Below are positions 30,573 through 38,180 of a DNA stretch of 40,058 nucleotides, in pieces (positions within the stretch are counted from its first letter, which is position 1; every line of letters starts with the position of its first letter). A program made the translations under genes and the position numbers. The DNA comes from Fibrobacterota bacterium. GTDB taxonomy: Bacteria > Fibrobacterota > Fibrobacteria > UBA11236. Under the pieces are notes generated by a model. That model was not told the DNA's origin, did not search any database, and saw nothing but the letters and a program-made list of their open reading frames with translations. Location: NCBI GenBank assembly GCA_023249635.1, contig JAHFCH010000034.1, forward strand, positions 1 to 40,058. Direction: 5' to 3'.

Positions 30573-33155
30573 TCAAGTGCTCCGCTTCTGCCAATGCTGG
30601 TGGACCTGCATATTGCGCGTATCACCCCGCCGTTTATACAGGTCGGCCAACAGGGCATGGGTTTCGGCGATGGACTTGTCCAGTTTCAGGCTGCGCGACA
30701 GCGTCGCGTAGGCGCTGCGCCAGCGCCCCTTGCGCATGGATACCGCGCCGCGAAGCGTCAGGAATTTCGCGTCTTCATCGTAGCCTTTGCATCGGGCGAT
30801 CAAGGCCGGGATATCGTCGACCTTGCCGAGCTTGAGCTTGATCCAGGCCAAGCGGTAATAGGCAGATTCGCTCCCGAAGGGATAGAGCCCGGTCAACTCG
30901 GCGTACAAGGATTCGCTGGCGGCCAGGTCCCCGCGCCGCGCGAGCAGACCCGCCAGGGAATCCAGGTAGGTCGCCTCGAAAGGATCCATGCGGTGCAGTT
31001 CCCGGAACAAGGTGAGCGCGGTATCCATGGTCAGCCGCGACTCCGCCGAAGAGTCCGGAGTAGGCGCGACATACCAATTCATCATCAGGTAGGTACCCAG
31101 CTTTCCCGCCATGATCCTCGCCACGATGGCTTTTTCCGCGGCCTTGTCCGGACCCATCTTGTCCATCCAGGCGGGGGGATAATCGTAGAACAGGTTTTGG
31201 TAATCCCGCGTGTCCGAGGCGAATTCCCAATACCTCCGCTTCAAGTACACCTTGCGCGAATCCACCTGGTCGCAAGGGAACAGGGTTCCCGCTTTACGGT
31301 ACGCTGCCGACGCTTCGGGATAATTCTCATGCTCCTGGTAATACACATCGCCCTGCTCCACCAGGAAGGCGGCCTCGCGTTCCTTCGCCGAAGCGAATGC
31401 GCTATCCCCCAGCACCATGCCTACGCCGCCGATATCCAACAGGTGTTCCATCAATTCGGCCCGCGGTACGAACTTCTGCAGGCTGTATTTGAATTCCCGG
31501 GTGCGGGCCTTCTCCGCTTCACCGCCGAAGGTCTCGCCCGCCTTGTGGTAGAACAGATCGGTATCCTCGTTACGCAGCCAATCCTGGCCTGCCGGGGCGC
31601 CGTAGGAGTAGTAATAGAATCCGTCCCGCGCCGGATCGTACCCGGAAATGGGCACCCAATGGCCGTACAGGCTGAGGAAAGGGACCTTGCCTTGCGCCAG
31701 GGCGGCGCGCAGCCGCTCCGCGTCGAGGAAACAGGTGGTGACGGGGATTTCCAATTGGCGCAGCGCGGGAATCAATTCGGGAACATTTTCCAGCCTGGGC
31801 AAATGCAACTGCACCGTGTTGGATAGGTCGAGCAGCTTCTTCTTGAGATCGAGATCGGACCAGCCGGGCTTAAGGTAGGCTACCGCGGAGAGCAAGGCGT
31901 ACCAATCCTGATCCAGGTACGATGCGGTTTTTATGACGGGCAGTTCCAATTGAGCGGTCTTACCCGGATCCGGCTTGGCCAACGCCGCCAATTCCCCTTC
32001 GGCCCGGCGGCGCAGCTTGGCGTAATAGGGTTTCCCATCGCATTTCCGCAGCATGCGGCGTAACAGCGCCTCGGCCCCCGCACGGTTCCCGGATTGGTAT
32101 TCCAATTCGGCCCATTCATCCAGCAAGTAGGGCGCACCGTGGGCCGACGGGGTGCGGGCCGATTCGGCCCGGGCCGCCATGCGGTAGGTAGCGTAGCGGT
32201 GACCCTCGAGGGCGCGCTCGCGCAACCCCGAGAGGTAGAAATTCCCGTCCCCCATCACGAACAGCATGTTGGCGTACAGGATAAGGGAAGGCAGGCCCAG
32301 GAACACGGTACGCTTGGTAAAGACGTTGGTACGCGGGGCGCTAATCAGGTAGCCCACCCCGAGCACGAATGATCCCCCGTAATACAACGCTTTCACTATG
32401 CCGCGGAACTGTTGTTCGATGCGGTAGGGGAAAAGGATGGCTTCCCGGGAAGACCCCTGGAATTGCGAGGCCAGAAACACGTCCAGGCGCTCCCAGACCA
32501 TTATCCAGCCCAGTACCACGGCGACACCGGCGTAGAAATACACCAGCGTACGCAAACCCGGCTTGAGACCGGAACGCCAAGCCATGGCGCCGGCCAAGCC
32601 CGCCACCGGGATCGCGTAGATCATCCACAGCAGGCCTTGGGTATAGACATCGCTGGGCAGATGGATGGAAAAGTTTTCCAGCTCCCCGATATTGTGGAGG
32701 AGCGACATGATATAGACCAGGGGGAAAATCGCCAGGGCCGCCGCAAGCATGGATTGCGGCAGGGACTGGAAACGGAGGAACTCCGCCCTTTCCGATTCGG
32801 AGGCATCGGTGCCTTCCGGGATCTGTACGGCCTGCCCCAGGGTGAAAAACCGTGAACGGGATGGTCTCAGGATTGCCCAGACCGTTACCGCGCAAGCAGC
32901 GAGATGTATCCCCAGGAGAAGTGCCCAATGCAGCGGGGCGAAGAAGAGGAAGGTGGAATAGCCCAGAAAACCCAAACCTAGCGCAGCTTGCCTGGATAAC
33001 CCGCTCTGTAGCAGGTTACGGCGGCGCAGTTTGGCGGTGAGGATAAACCATAGGGCGAAGGGTCCCAGCAAAAGGGTTGTCAGCGCGAACCAAATGGCCC
33101 TTAACCCGTGTTGGGAATCCGGTTTACGGAGCAATGGGAACCCTTCCGGGAGCAA
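30573..33155 (-). CDS. Polytopic membrane protein with TPR and cysteine-less C39-like domain
   Basis: 860 residues starting at TTG 33155 with GGGAGG six bases upstream. Eight hydrophobic spans occupy residues 20-300; positive loops (KLRRRN, RPSRSR, RSGLKPGLR, PRTNVFTKR) put the long C-terminal part outside the cytoplasm. TPR-like helices follow (EYQSGNRAGAEALLRRMLRK). Around 408-530 lies a domain laid out like the neighbour's C39 domain: LDQDWYALLSAVAYLKPGW where the neighbour has YCVPNSLGL, then LSLYGHWVPISGYD with His499 conserved. The catalytic Cys is absent (Trp/Tyr there), so this copy should be inactive. C-terminal TPRs (FRELHRMDPFEATYLDSLAG, RGDLAASESLYAELTGLYPF) resemble those of the neighbour. 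Same architecture, weak identity: a diverged paralogue. Confidence 0.72.
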   Translation of the reverse strand: MLPEGFPLLRKPDSQHGLRAIWFALTTLLLGPFALWFILTAKLRRRNLLQSGLSRQAALGLGFLGYSTFLFFAPLHWALLLGIHLAACAVTVWAILRPSRSRFFTLGQAVQIPEGTDASESERAEFLRFQSLPQSMLAAALAIFPLVYIMSLLHNIGELENFSIHLPSDVYTQGLLWMIYAIPVAGLAGAMAWRSGLKPGLRTLVYFYAGVAVVLGWIMVWERLDVFLASQFQGSSREAILFPYRIEQQFRGIVKALYYGGSFVLGVGYLISAPRTNVFTKRTVFLGLPSLILYANMLFVMGDGNFYLSGLRERALEGHRYATYRMAARAESARTPSAHGAPYLLDEWAELEYQSGNRAGAEALLRRMLRKCDGKPYYAKLRRRAEGELAALAKPDPGKTAQLELPVIKTASYLDQDWYALLSAVAYLKPGWSDLDLKKKLLDLSNTVQLHLPRLENVPELIPALRQLEIPVTTCFLDAERLRAALAQGKVPFLSLYGHWVPISGYDPARDGFYYYSYGAPAGQDWLRNEDTDLFYHKAGETFGGEAEKARTREFKYSLQKFVPRAELMEHLLDIGGVGMVLGDSAFASAKEREAAFLVEQGDVYYQEHENYPEASAAYRKAGTLFPCDQVDSRKVYLKRRYWEFASDTRDYQNLFYDYPPAWMDKMGPDKAAEKAIVARIMAGKLGTYLMMNWYVAPTPDSSAESRLTMDTALTLFRELHRMDPFEATYLDSLAGLLARRGDLAASESLYAELTGLYPFGSESAYYRLAWIKLKLGKVDDIPALIARCKGYDEDAKFLTLRGAVSMRKGRWRSAYATLSRSLKLDKSIAETHALLADLYKRRGDTRNMQVHQHWQKRST

Positions 33156-33643
33156 GCATACCCTCCCAGCGCCAAAATTTTAAAGAGGAAAGTATAAAAC
33201 GCCCATTTCTCAAGCAATTATAGACGGATGCGGGTTTTCCTAAGACTTAGTCCATCAGGGAGCTATAAAACCTTAACGCCTCGCCGGTTACGGCGCTGGC
33301 CAAAACGGGCATATTGTTGACGTCCTTAAGCAAGGGAGCCTATCTTTGGTGAGGACTTTGGGAAAGGTTTTTTCGCCTTCTCCCACAAGAAACAAAAAGA
33401 CAGTTTCTCCGGGGCGTATGCGGGGTGATTGTAAGCCGAAAGGCTATGAATGCGAATCGGTTTACATTCCGGTGAGCTTTTTTTGGGGGACATGCTACGC
33501 CGGGTTTACCACTGGGTCGCTTTGAAAGTCAAAGTCGCGGCCCGGTGGAATACGACCCTGTCCATGCGCGCCCCCATAATTTTGGTGAGTCGACAACGCG
33601 CCTGGATTCCAATCCAACGAACTGTTCCTAGGAGTACCGATAG
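33156..33643. other. Large divergent intergenic region
   Basis: 488 bases without a supported gene, between the leftward TPR/C39 block and the rightward sugar transferase gene. A minus-strand TATAAT (33222-33217) with a weak TCTTAG 17 bases upstream could drive the block, giving a leader of about 55 bases. Several small stems occur: CGCCG-GTTA-CGGCG near 33281, AGAAAC/GTTTCT near 33390-33410, and the hairpin at 33430-33466. The sugar transferase may therefore have a structured leader, but no known riboswitch was recognised. Two short frames near its right end look non-coding. Confidence 0.5.
33430..33466 (+). repeat. Hairpin with two alternative pairings in the leader of the sugar transferase gene
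   Basis: TGTAAGCCGA (33430-33439) can pair fully with TCGGTTTACA (33457-33466), with one G-U pair. Alternatively AGCC (33434-33437) pairs with GGCT (33442-33445) around a GAAA tetraloop. The two folds exclude each other, which is compatible with a switch but is not proof of one. Confidence 0.35.
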
Positions 33644-35749
33644 ATGAAACCATCCCTGGCCGTGCTTGTCGCCAAGAGGCTTGCGGATTTGGCCGTGGGC
33701 TGGCTGGGAACCTTGTTCTTCGTCGGCACCTACCCGATAGTGGCCCTGCTGATCAAGCTGGAATCCCGCGGTCCGGTCCTGTATTCCCAACAGCGCATCG
33801 GAATCAATCGCCGCTCCAGCCCCTATCAAATCTTCAAACCCAAGGTTACCGAGGCCGTCGCCGCAGGCGGCACCGGGGCTTTCATCCTCTCCAATCGCCA
33901 AGTGGACTATGGCGGAGAGGTATTCACCATTCTCAAGTACCGCTCCATGCGCATCGACGCGGAAAGCCTGGGCCCGCAATTGGCCAAGAAGGGGCTCGAC
34001 CCCCGCGTGACCAAGATCGGCAAATGGCTGCGGGCCCTGCACATCGACGAATTGCCCCAGTTCGTGAATATCCTCCGCGGCGACATGAGCCTCATCGGCC
34101 CGCGTCCGGAACGTCCCTACTTCACCATGCAATACGCCAAGCAGATTCCGCATTACCTGGATCGCACTCTGTGGATCAAACCCGGGCTCACCGGCTTGGC
34201 CCAGATCATCCTCGGGTACGACGATTCGCTGGAGAGCGTGGTCCGTAAGGTCCACTTCGATTACTCCTACCGCTCCGCGACATGCAATTTCTGGACCTGG
34301 TTGAAGATGGAAATGTGGGTAGGCATCAATACGGTCCTCTACCTGTTCATCAAGCCCCAATTCGAAGGCGGCGAGAACCGCGATCTCCAAGGCCTGAAAC
34401 GCGCCAAGGTCGTGGACTTCCGGGCCATGACGCCGGACAAGGGCGGGAAGCGCGACCTGACCGAAATCAAGAACCAGGTCCAGCAGCATCAAACCCGCAA
34501 GTCGGTCATCCTGGTCGGGAGCAGTCCCTACGAATTGAGCCGCACCCTCAAGGACCTGGAATTCAACCACAAGAAGACCCTGGATGTGCAAGTAAGCCCG
34601 GACGAGAATTTCGATCTCGAGGACCTGGGCTACCTCATCAACCTGGTGCATCGCGTGAAGCAGAGCGGCGGCCGTGTGGCCATCAAGAATTCCAGCCCCC
34701 GCGTGCAAAAGATGTTGAAGGAAATCCGGATGGACAAGGTGGTGGATTTGCACCGCCCCCAGGACACGGTCAAGAATTTCATGACCGTGGACGTGGAATG
34801 CTGGTTCCACGCCTACAACCTCAAGGAGCAAGTGCCTCCGTCCACCTGGCATTTGCAACCCACCCGCGTGGTCGCGAACGTGCGCAAGATCCTTGATCTG
34901 TTCCGCACCCACGACACCAAAGCCACCTTCTTCGTACTGGGCTGGGTTGCCGACCATTTCCCGGACATCGTTAAAATGATCGATGCCGAAGGCCACGAGG
35001 TCGGGACGCACGGTTATTACCATAACCTGCTGACCAACATGACCCCGTCGCAATTCGAAGAAGATCTCGAGAAATCGCTGATCGCGATCGGTAAGCAGAC
35101 CAAGCAGACCATCATCGGGCACCGCGCTTCGAATTTCACCATCGTGGAATCGACCTTATGGGCGCTGGAAATCCTGGCCAAGTACGGCATCGAATACGAT
35201 TCCAGCATCTTCCCCATCAAGCGGGAACGCTACGGCATCGCGCGCTATCCCAATCGCCTGCCGCACCAATTGCAATTCGCCGGCGGCACGCCCCTGACGG
35301 AAATCCCCATGTCCACCCTGGGCCTCGGCAACAACCTGATTCCCATCTCAGGCGGCGGCTATCTGCGGCTCTACCCTTACAAGATCACCGACCGGTATAT
35401 CGAGCAGAAGAATCAGCGCGGTCTCCCCGCCATGGTCTACTTCCACCCCTGGGAATTGGATACGGAACAAAAACGCCTCAACGTAGGCGCCGTAAAAGGC
35501 TTCCAACATTACGTGAATCTGGACAGCACGGAATGGAAGCTCAGCCGCCTGATGGAGCGTTTCTTTTTCACTTCGGTGAGGGAGAACCTGCAATCGCGCA
35601 GGGTCCAGTCCCTGCTCCGCAAGAATCCGGTGCGCATCGAACGCGTGGCCGGAGTCGCCCAAGGCGAAGAAGGCGCTTTCCGCCTCGCCAGCACCGGTGG
35701 ATCGGACGCTTTGGAAATCGAGACGACCGCGGACAAGACCGCGGTCTGA
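33644..35749 (+). CDS. Fusion of polyprenyl-phosphate sugar transferase, STAS-like domain and polysaccharide deacetylase
   Basis: 701 residues. Residues 1-240: bacterial sugar transferase (WcaJ/EpsL type), with one membrane segment (VGWLGTLFFVGTYPIVALLI), FTILKYRSM, IDELPQ and SLIGPRP; an extra 30-residue loop sits at 60-90. It should move a sugar-1-phosphate from a nucleotide sugar to undecaprenyl phosphate. Residues about 283-372: STAS-like fold (LDVQVSPDENFDLEDLGYLI, SGGRVAIKNSSPRVQKML). Residues about 378-640: deacetylase of the XrtA-associated group (FMTVDVECWF with Asp383, ATFFVLGWVADHFP, GTHGYYH with His456/His460, GHRASNF, MVYFHPWELD). It would start and trim an exopolysaccharide. Preceded by a 488-base gap with possible leader structure. 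No other polysaccharide genes follow. Confidence 0.88.
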   Translation: MKPSLAVLVAKRLADLAVGWLGTLFFVGTYPIVALLIKLESRGPVLYSQQRIGINRRSSPYQIFKPKVTEAVAAGGTGAFILSNRQVDYGGEVFTILKYRSMRIDAESLGPQLAKKGLDPRVTKIGKWLRALHIDELPQFVNILRGDMSLIGPRPERPYFTMQYAKQIPHYLDRTLWIKPGLTGLAQIILGYDDSLESVVRKVHFDYSYRSATCNFWTWLKMEMWVGINTVLYLFIKPQFEGGENRDLQGLKRAKVVDFRAMTPDKGGKRDLTEIKNQVQQHQTRKSVILVGSSPYELSRTLKDLEFNHKKTLDVQVSPDENFDLEDLGYLINLVHRVKQSGGRVAIKNSSPRVQKMLKEIRMDKVVDLHRPQDTVKNFMTVDVECWFHAYNLKEQVPPSTWHLQPTRVVANVRKILDLFRTHDTKATFFVLGWVADHFPDIVKMIDAEGHEVGTHGYYHNLLTNMTPSQFEEDLEKSLIAIGKQTKQTIIGHRASNFTIVESTLWALEILAKYGIEYDSSIFPIKRERYGIARYPNRLPHQLQFAGGTPLTEIPMSTLGLGNNLIPISGGGYLRLYPYKITDRYIEQKNQRGLPAMVYFHPWELDTEQKRLNVGAVKGFQHYVNLDSTEWKLSRLMERFFFTSVRENLQSRRVQSLLRKNPVRIERVAGVAQGEEGAFRLASTGGSDALEIETTADKTAV

Positions 35750-35753
35750 GCCC

Positions 35754-35771
35754 CCCGGCGGCGCCGCCGGG
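35754..35771. terminator. Perfect GC palindrome after the fusion gene
   Basis: CCCGGCGGC/GCCGCCGGG, an 18-base perfect palindrome 4 bases after the stop codon at 35749. A stable hairpin is possible, but there is no T-run, so termination is a guess. Confidence 0.35.
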
Positions 35772-35792
35772 AATCTGCCTAGGGCTCTCCGC

Positions 35793-35906
35793 CTAGGTCC
35801 ACAACGACAACAAGTATATCGTCACCAGGTAGCCCCAGAAACAGGCCAAGAACTTGATGTACTTGGAATGATCCAGGGTATCTCGAGGCGGAATGAATCG
35901 GCTCAT
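35793..35906 (-). CDS. 37-residue single-span membrane protein
   Basis: The frame reads MSRFIPPRDTLDHSKYIKFL..., ending in LLSLWT and TAG at 35795-35793. A near-ideal ribosome binding site GGGAGG lies six bases before the ATG, which is the main support for a frame this short. The second half (FLACFWGYLVTIYLLSLW) is one hydrophobic span, after a polar N-terminus with basic residues, so it is probably a small inner-membrane protein. It points toward, and ends 43 bases from, the fusion gene, and is some 300 bases downstream of mnmG. No family recognised. Confidence 0.6.
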   Translation of the reverse strand: MSRFIPPRDTLDHSKYIKFLACFWGYLVTIYLLSLWT

Positions 35907-36207
35907 GGAAAACCTCCCAGTACGAGGCGCCGCATGGCTTGCGGAACCTGTAACATAATTTTCCCGGGACCCGAATCAAGCGGGAAAGTGCGGGTCCTTG
36001 AGTAGGATATCGGTGGGCCAAAAATGATCTTGAACGGGAATTTCCCCCGGCGAAATCCGCGCATTCCCGCCATGCACGGATCGAATACCGATAATTCCGG
36101 GAATAAATAACCGTCGACGGGGGCGCCTGCCAGGCTGGTAGAAAGTGCGTTTTAAGCAAGGATCCGCGCGCCCTGAATCGGGAAATCGCACGGCGAAAAC
36201 CGGGGCG
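35907..36207. other. Intergenic region between mnmG and the small membrane protein gene
   Basis: 301 bases. Long overlapping frames on both strands lack ribosome binding sites and protein-like composition. No terminator with a T-run, RNA gene or repeat was found. The promoter of the 37-residue gene should be here but no clear match was seen. Confidence 0.4.
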
Positions 36208-38076
36208 TTAGGCCGGAGCCGGTGTTCCCTGATTGATGTGGAAGATGAGGCCGGATATATCCGCCGGGGTAACCCCGGAGATACGTTGGGCGAGGCCGAC
36301 GGTGAGCGGCCGTTTAAGCGCCAGCTTCTGGCGGGCTTCGGTGGACATGGCATGGGCCGCGGCGTAGTCGAAGGCCGAAGGAATCCGCAAACCTTCCAAC
36401 CGGTTATTGCGCTCGATCTCTTTCAACTGGCGATCCCAGAATCCGCGATAACGCTCTTGCGATTCCACGATCCCCATTTCGCGATCCGAGAGACCCAGGT
36501 CCAGTTGCAGGCTGGCGGCCAGGCCCGGCAGGCCTACGTCCGGTCGCCGCAGTAGGCTTAATGCCGTGGTAGCTTCATCCAACGGGGCGGTACCGCAGGC
36601 CACCAGGTAGGCATCCACGGCGGGACTGAAGGCGCGGGCTTGCGCCAGGGTTCCGCGGGCGGCCGAGAGTTTTCCGCTCCAGGCCTGGAACTTCGCGAAC
36701 GTCGCAGCGTCGACCAGCCCGAGGGTATGGCCTTTTTCCAAGAGCCTGGCTTCGGCATTGTCCTGGCGGAGATGCAGCCGGTATTCCGCCCTGGAGGTGA
36801 ACATCCGGTAGGGCTCTTCCAGTTCCAGCGAAACCAGATCATCCGTGAGCACGCCGATATAGGATTCGCTGCGGCCGAGCAGGAAGGGCGGCTTTCCCTG
36901 CAAGGCCAATGCCGCATTGATACCCGCCATCAGGCCCTGGGCGGCGGCTTCCTCGTAACCCGAGGTGCCGTTCACCTGGCCCGCGAAATAAAGGCCGGGG
37001 ATATCCTTGACCGCGTAGGTGGGATCGAGTTGGGTGGATTCGACCGAATCGTATTCCACTGCGTACCCGTATCGGAGTACCCGGCACTCCTTGAGGCCGG
37101 GAATGGTACGCAAAGCGCGGTCCTGGATTTCGGCGGGCAAGCTTGAGGAGAAGCCGTTGACGTAGATGCGGCCGTTGCCGATGCCTTCGGGCTCCAAGAA
37201 CAAATGATGGGAATCCTTATCCGCGAAGCGGCAAATCTTATCCTCAATCGAAGGGCAGTAGCGTGGCCCGATGCCCTTGATGACGCCGGTGAACATGGGG
37301 CTCTCGGCGAAACCGGTGCGCAGGATATCATGGGTCTCGGTATGGGTATGCGTGATCCAGCATACCGCGTGATTCTTGACCTTGCCTTCGGTGCGGAAGG
37401 AGAAGGGGAACGGATCGGCATCGCCATGCTGCACTTCGACGGCGGTATAGTCGATGGAATCGGCAGCCAGGCGCGCGGGTGTGCCGGTTTTTAGGCGGCG
37501 GGTGCGCACGCCCAAGCCCAGGATGGATTCGGAGAGGCGATCGGCCGCGGCCTCCCCTACCCTTCCGCCCTTGGTTTGCGAGAGGCCGGTATGCATCACC
37601 GCACCCAGAAAGGTTCCCGAGGTGATGATAAGCGCGCGGGCGTGGATATGGCCGGCGGGACCGAAGTCGAGATCGAAGACCCCGTCGGCGCCGCGGCGGA
37701 AATCGGCGAGTTCCCCGGCGAGCAGGGAAAGGTTGGGAGTGACGCGGAGCAGGGTTTGCATGGTGTCCGCGTACAGTTCCATATCCATCTGCGCGCGCGG
37801 TCCCCACACCGCCGGGCCCTTGGACAGATTGAGCATGCGGAACTGGATGCCGGCCTTGTCGGCGGCGACGCCCATCAGGCCGCCCAAGGCATCGATATCG
37901 CGTACCAGTTGGCCTTTGGCGACACCGCCGATGGCGGGGTTGCAAGACATGCGCCCGATGGCGGCGACGTCCATGGACACCATGGCCGTGCGGGCCCCCA
38001 GGCGCGCGGCCGCATGGGCCGACTCGATGCCGGCATGACCGCCGCCGATGACGACGACGTCGAATGAAGGTGTCAT
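36208..38076 (-). CDS. mnmG: tRNA uridine-5-carboxymethylaminomethyl modification enzyme MnmG (GidA)
   Basis: 622 residues, close to the usual 620-630. The FAD-binding motif VVVIGGGHAGIESAHAAARLG opens the protein, followed by the GidA signature GRMSCNPAIGGVAKGQLVRDIDALGG and GPAVWGPRAQMD, then KTGTPARL, RYCPSIEDKI, LFLEPEG, YVNGFSSSLP, GQVNGTSGYEEAAAQG and FTSRAEYRL. The C-terminal helical MnmE-binding domain ends QRISGVTPADISGLIFHI. With MnmE it modifies U34 of certain tRNAs. mnmE is not in the window. A heptad hairpin repeat separates its start from the prpD end. Confidence 0.97.
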   Translation of the reverse strand: MTPSFDVVVIGGGHAGIESAHAAARLGARTAMVSMDVAAIGRMSCNPAIGGVAKGQLVRDIDALGGLMGVAADKAGIQFRMLNLSKGPAVWGPRAQMDMELYADTMQTLLRVTPNLSLLAGELADFRRGADGVFDLDFGPAGHIHARALIITSGTFLGAVMHTGLSQTKGGRVGEAAADRLSESILGLGVRTRRLKTGTPARLAADSIDYTAVEVQHGDADPFPFSFRTEGKVKNHAVCWITHTHTETHDILRTGFAESPMFTGVIKGIGPRYCPSIEDKICRFADKDSHHLFLEPEGIGNGRIYVNGFSSSLPAEIQDRALRTIPGLKECRVLRYGYAVEYDSVESTQLDPTYAVKDIPGLYFAGQVNGTSGYEEAAAQGLMAGINAALALQGKPPFLLGRSESYIGVLTDDLVSLELEEPYRMFTSRAEYRLHLRQDNAEARLLEKGHTLGLVDAATFAKFQAWSGKLSAARGTLAQARAFSPAVDAYLVACGTAPLDEATTALSLLRRPDVGLPGLAASLQLDLGLSDREMGIVESQERYRGFWDRQLKEIERNNRLEGLRIPSAFDYAAAHAMSTEARQKLALKRPLTVGLAQRISGVTPADISGLIFHINQGTPAPA

Positions 38077-38108
38077 GGGGGGAAAGTTAGCAATGAGGGG
38101 AAGGGAAA

Positions 38109-38176
38109 GGTTTAAGGTTTAAGGTTCAAGGTTTAAGGATGATAAAGTATTCCCCTTAAACCTTAGACCTTAAACC
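38109..38176. repeat. Inverted-repeat element of TTTAAGG-type heptads, copy 2
   Basis: Left arm 38109-38138: GG then TTTAAGG, TTTAAGG, TTCAAGG, TTTAAGG. Right arm 38154-38176, read on the minus strand: GG then TTTAAGG, TCTAAGG, TTTAAGG. It lies in the 104-base gap between the end of prpD and the start of mnmG. Heptad numbers and variants differ from copy 1 at 25357-25422, so this is a family of related elements rather than a duplicated block. Confidence 0.85.
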
Positions 38177-38180
38177 CGCT

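Noticed and set aside
33156-33643. Cyclic-di-GMP (GEMM) riboswitch before the sugar transferase gene
   Set aside because: A GAAA-capped stem is present, but the conserved GCAAACC and GACGCAAAGCC-like segments are missing.
33506-35122. 538-codon minus-strand frame opposite the sugar transferase fusion
   Set aside because: The opposite strand has full catalytic motifs of two enzyme families; the antisense product has no recognisable domain.
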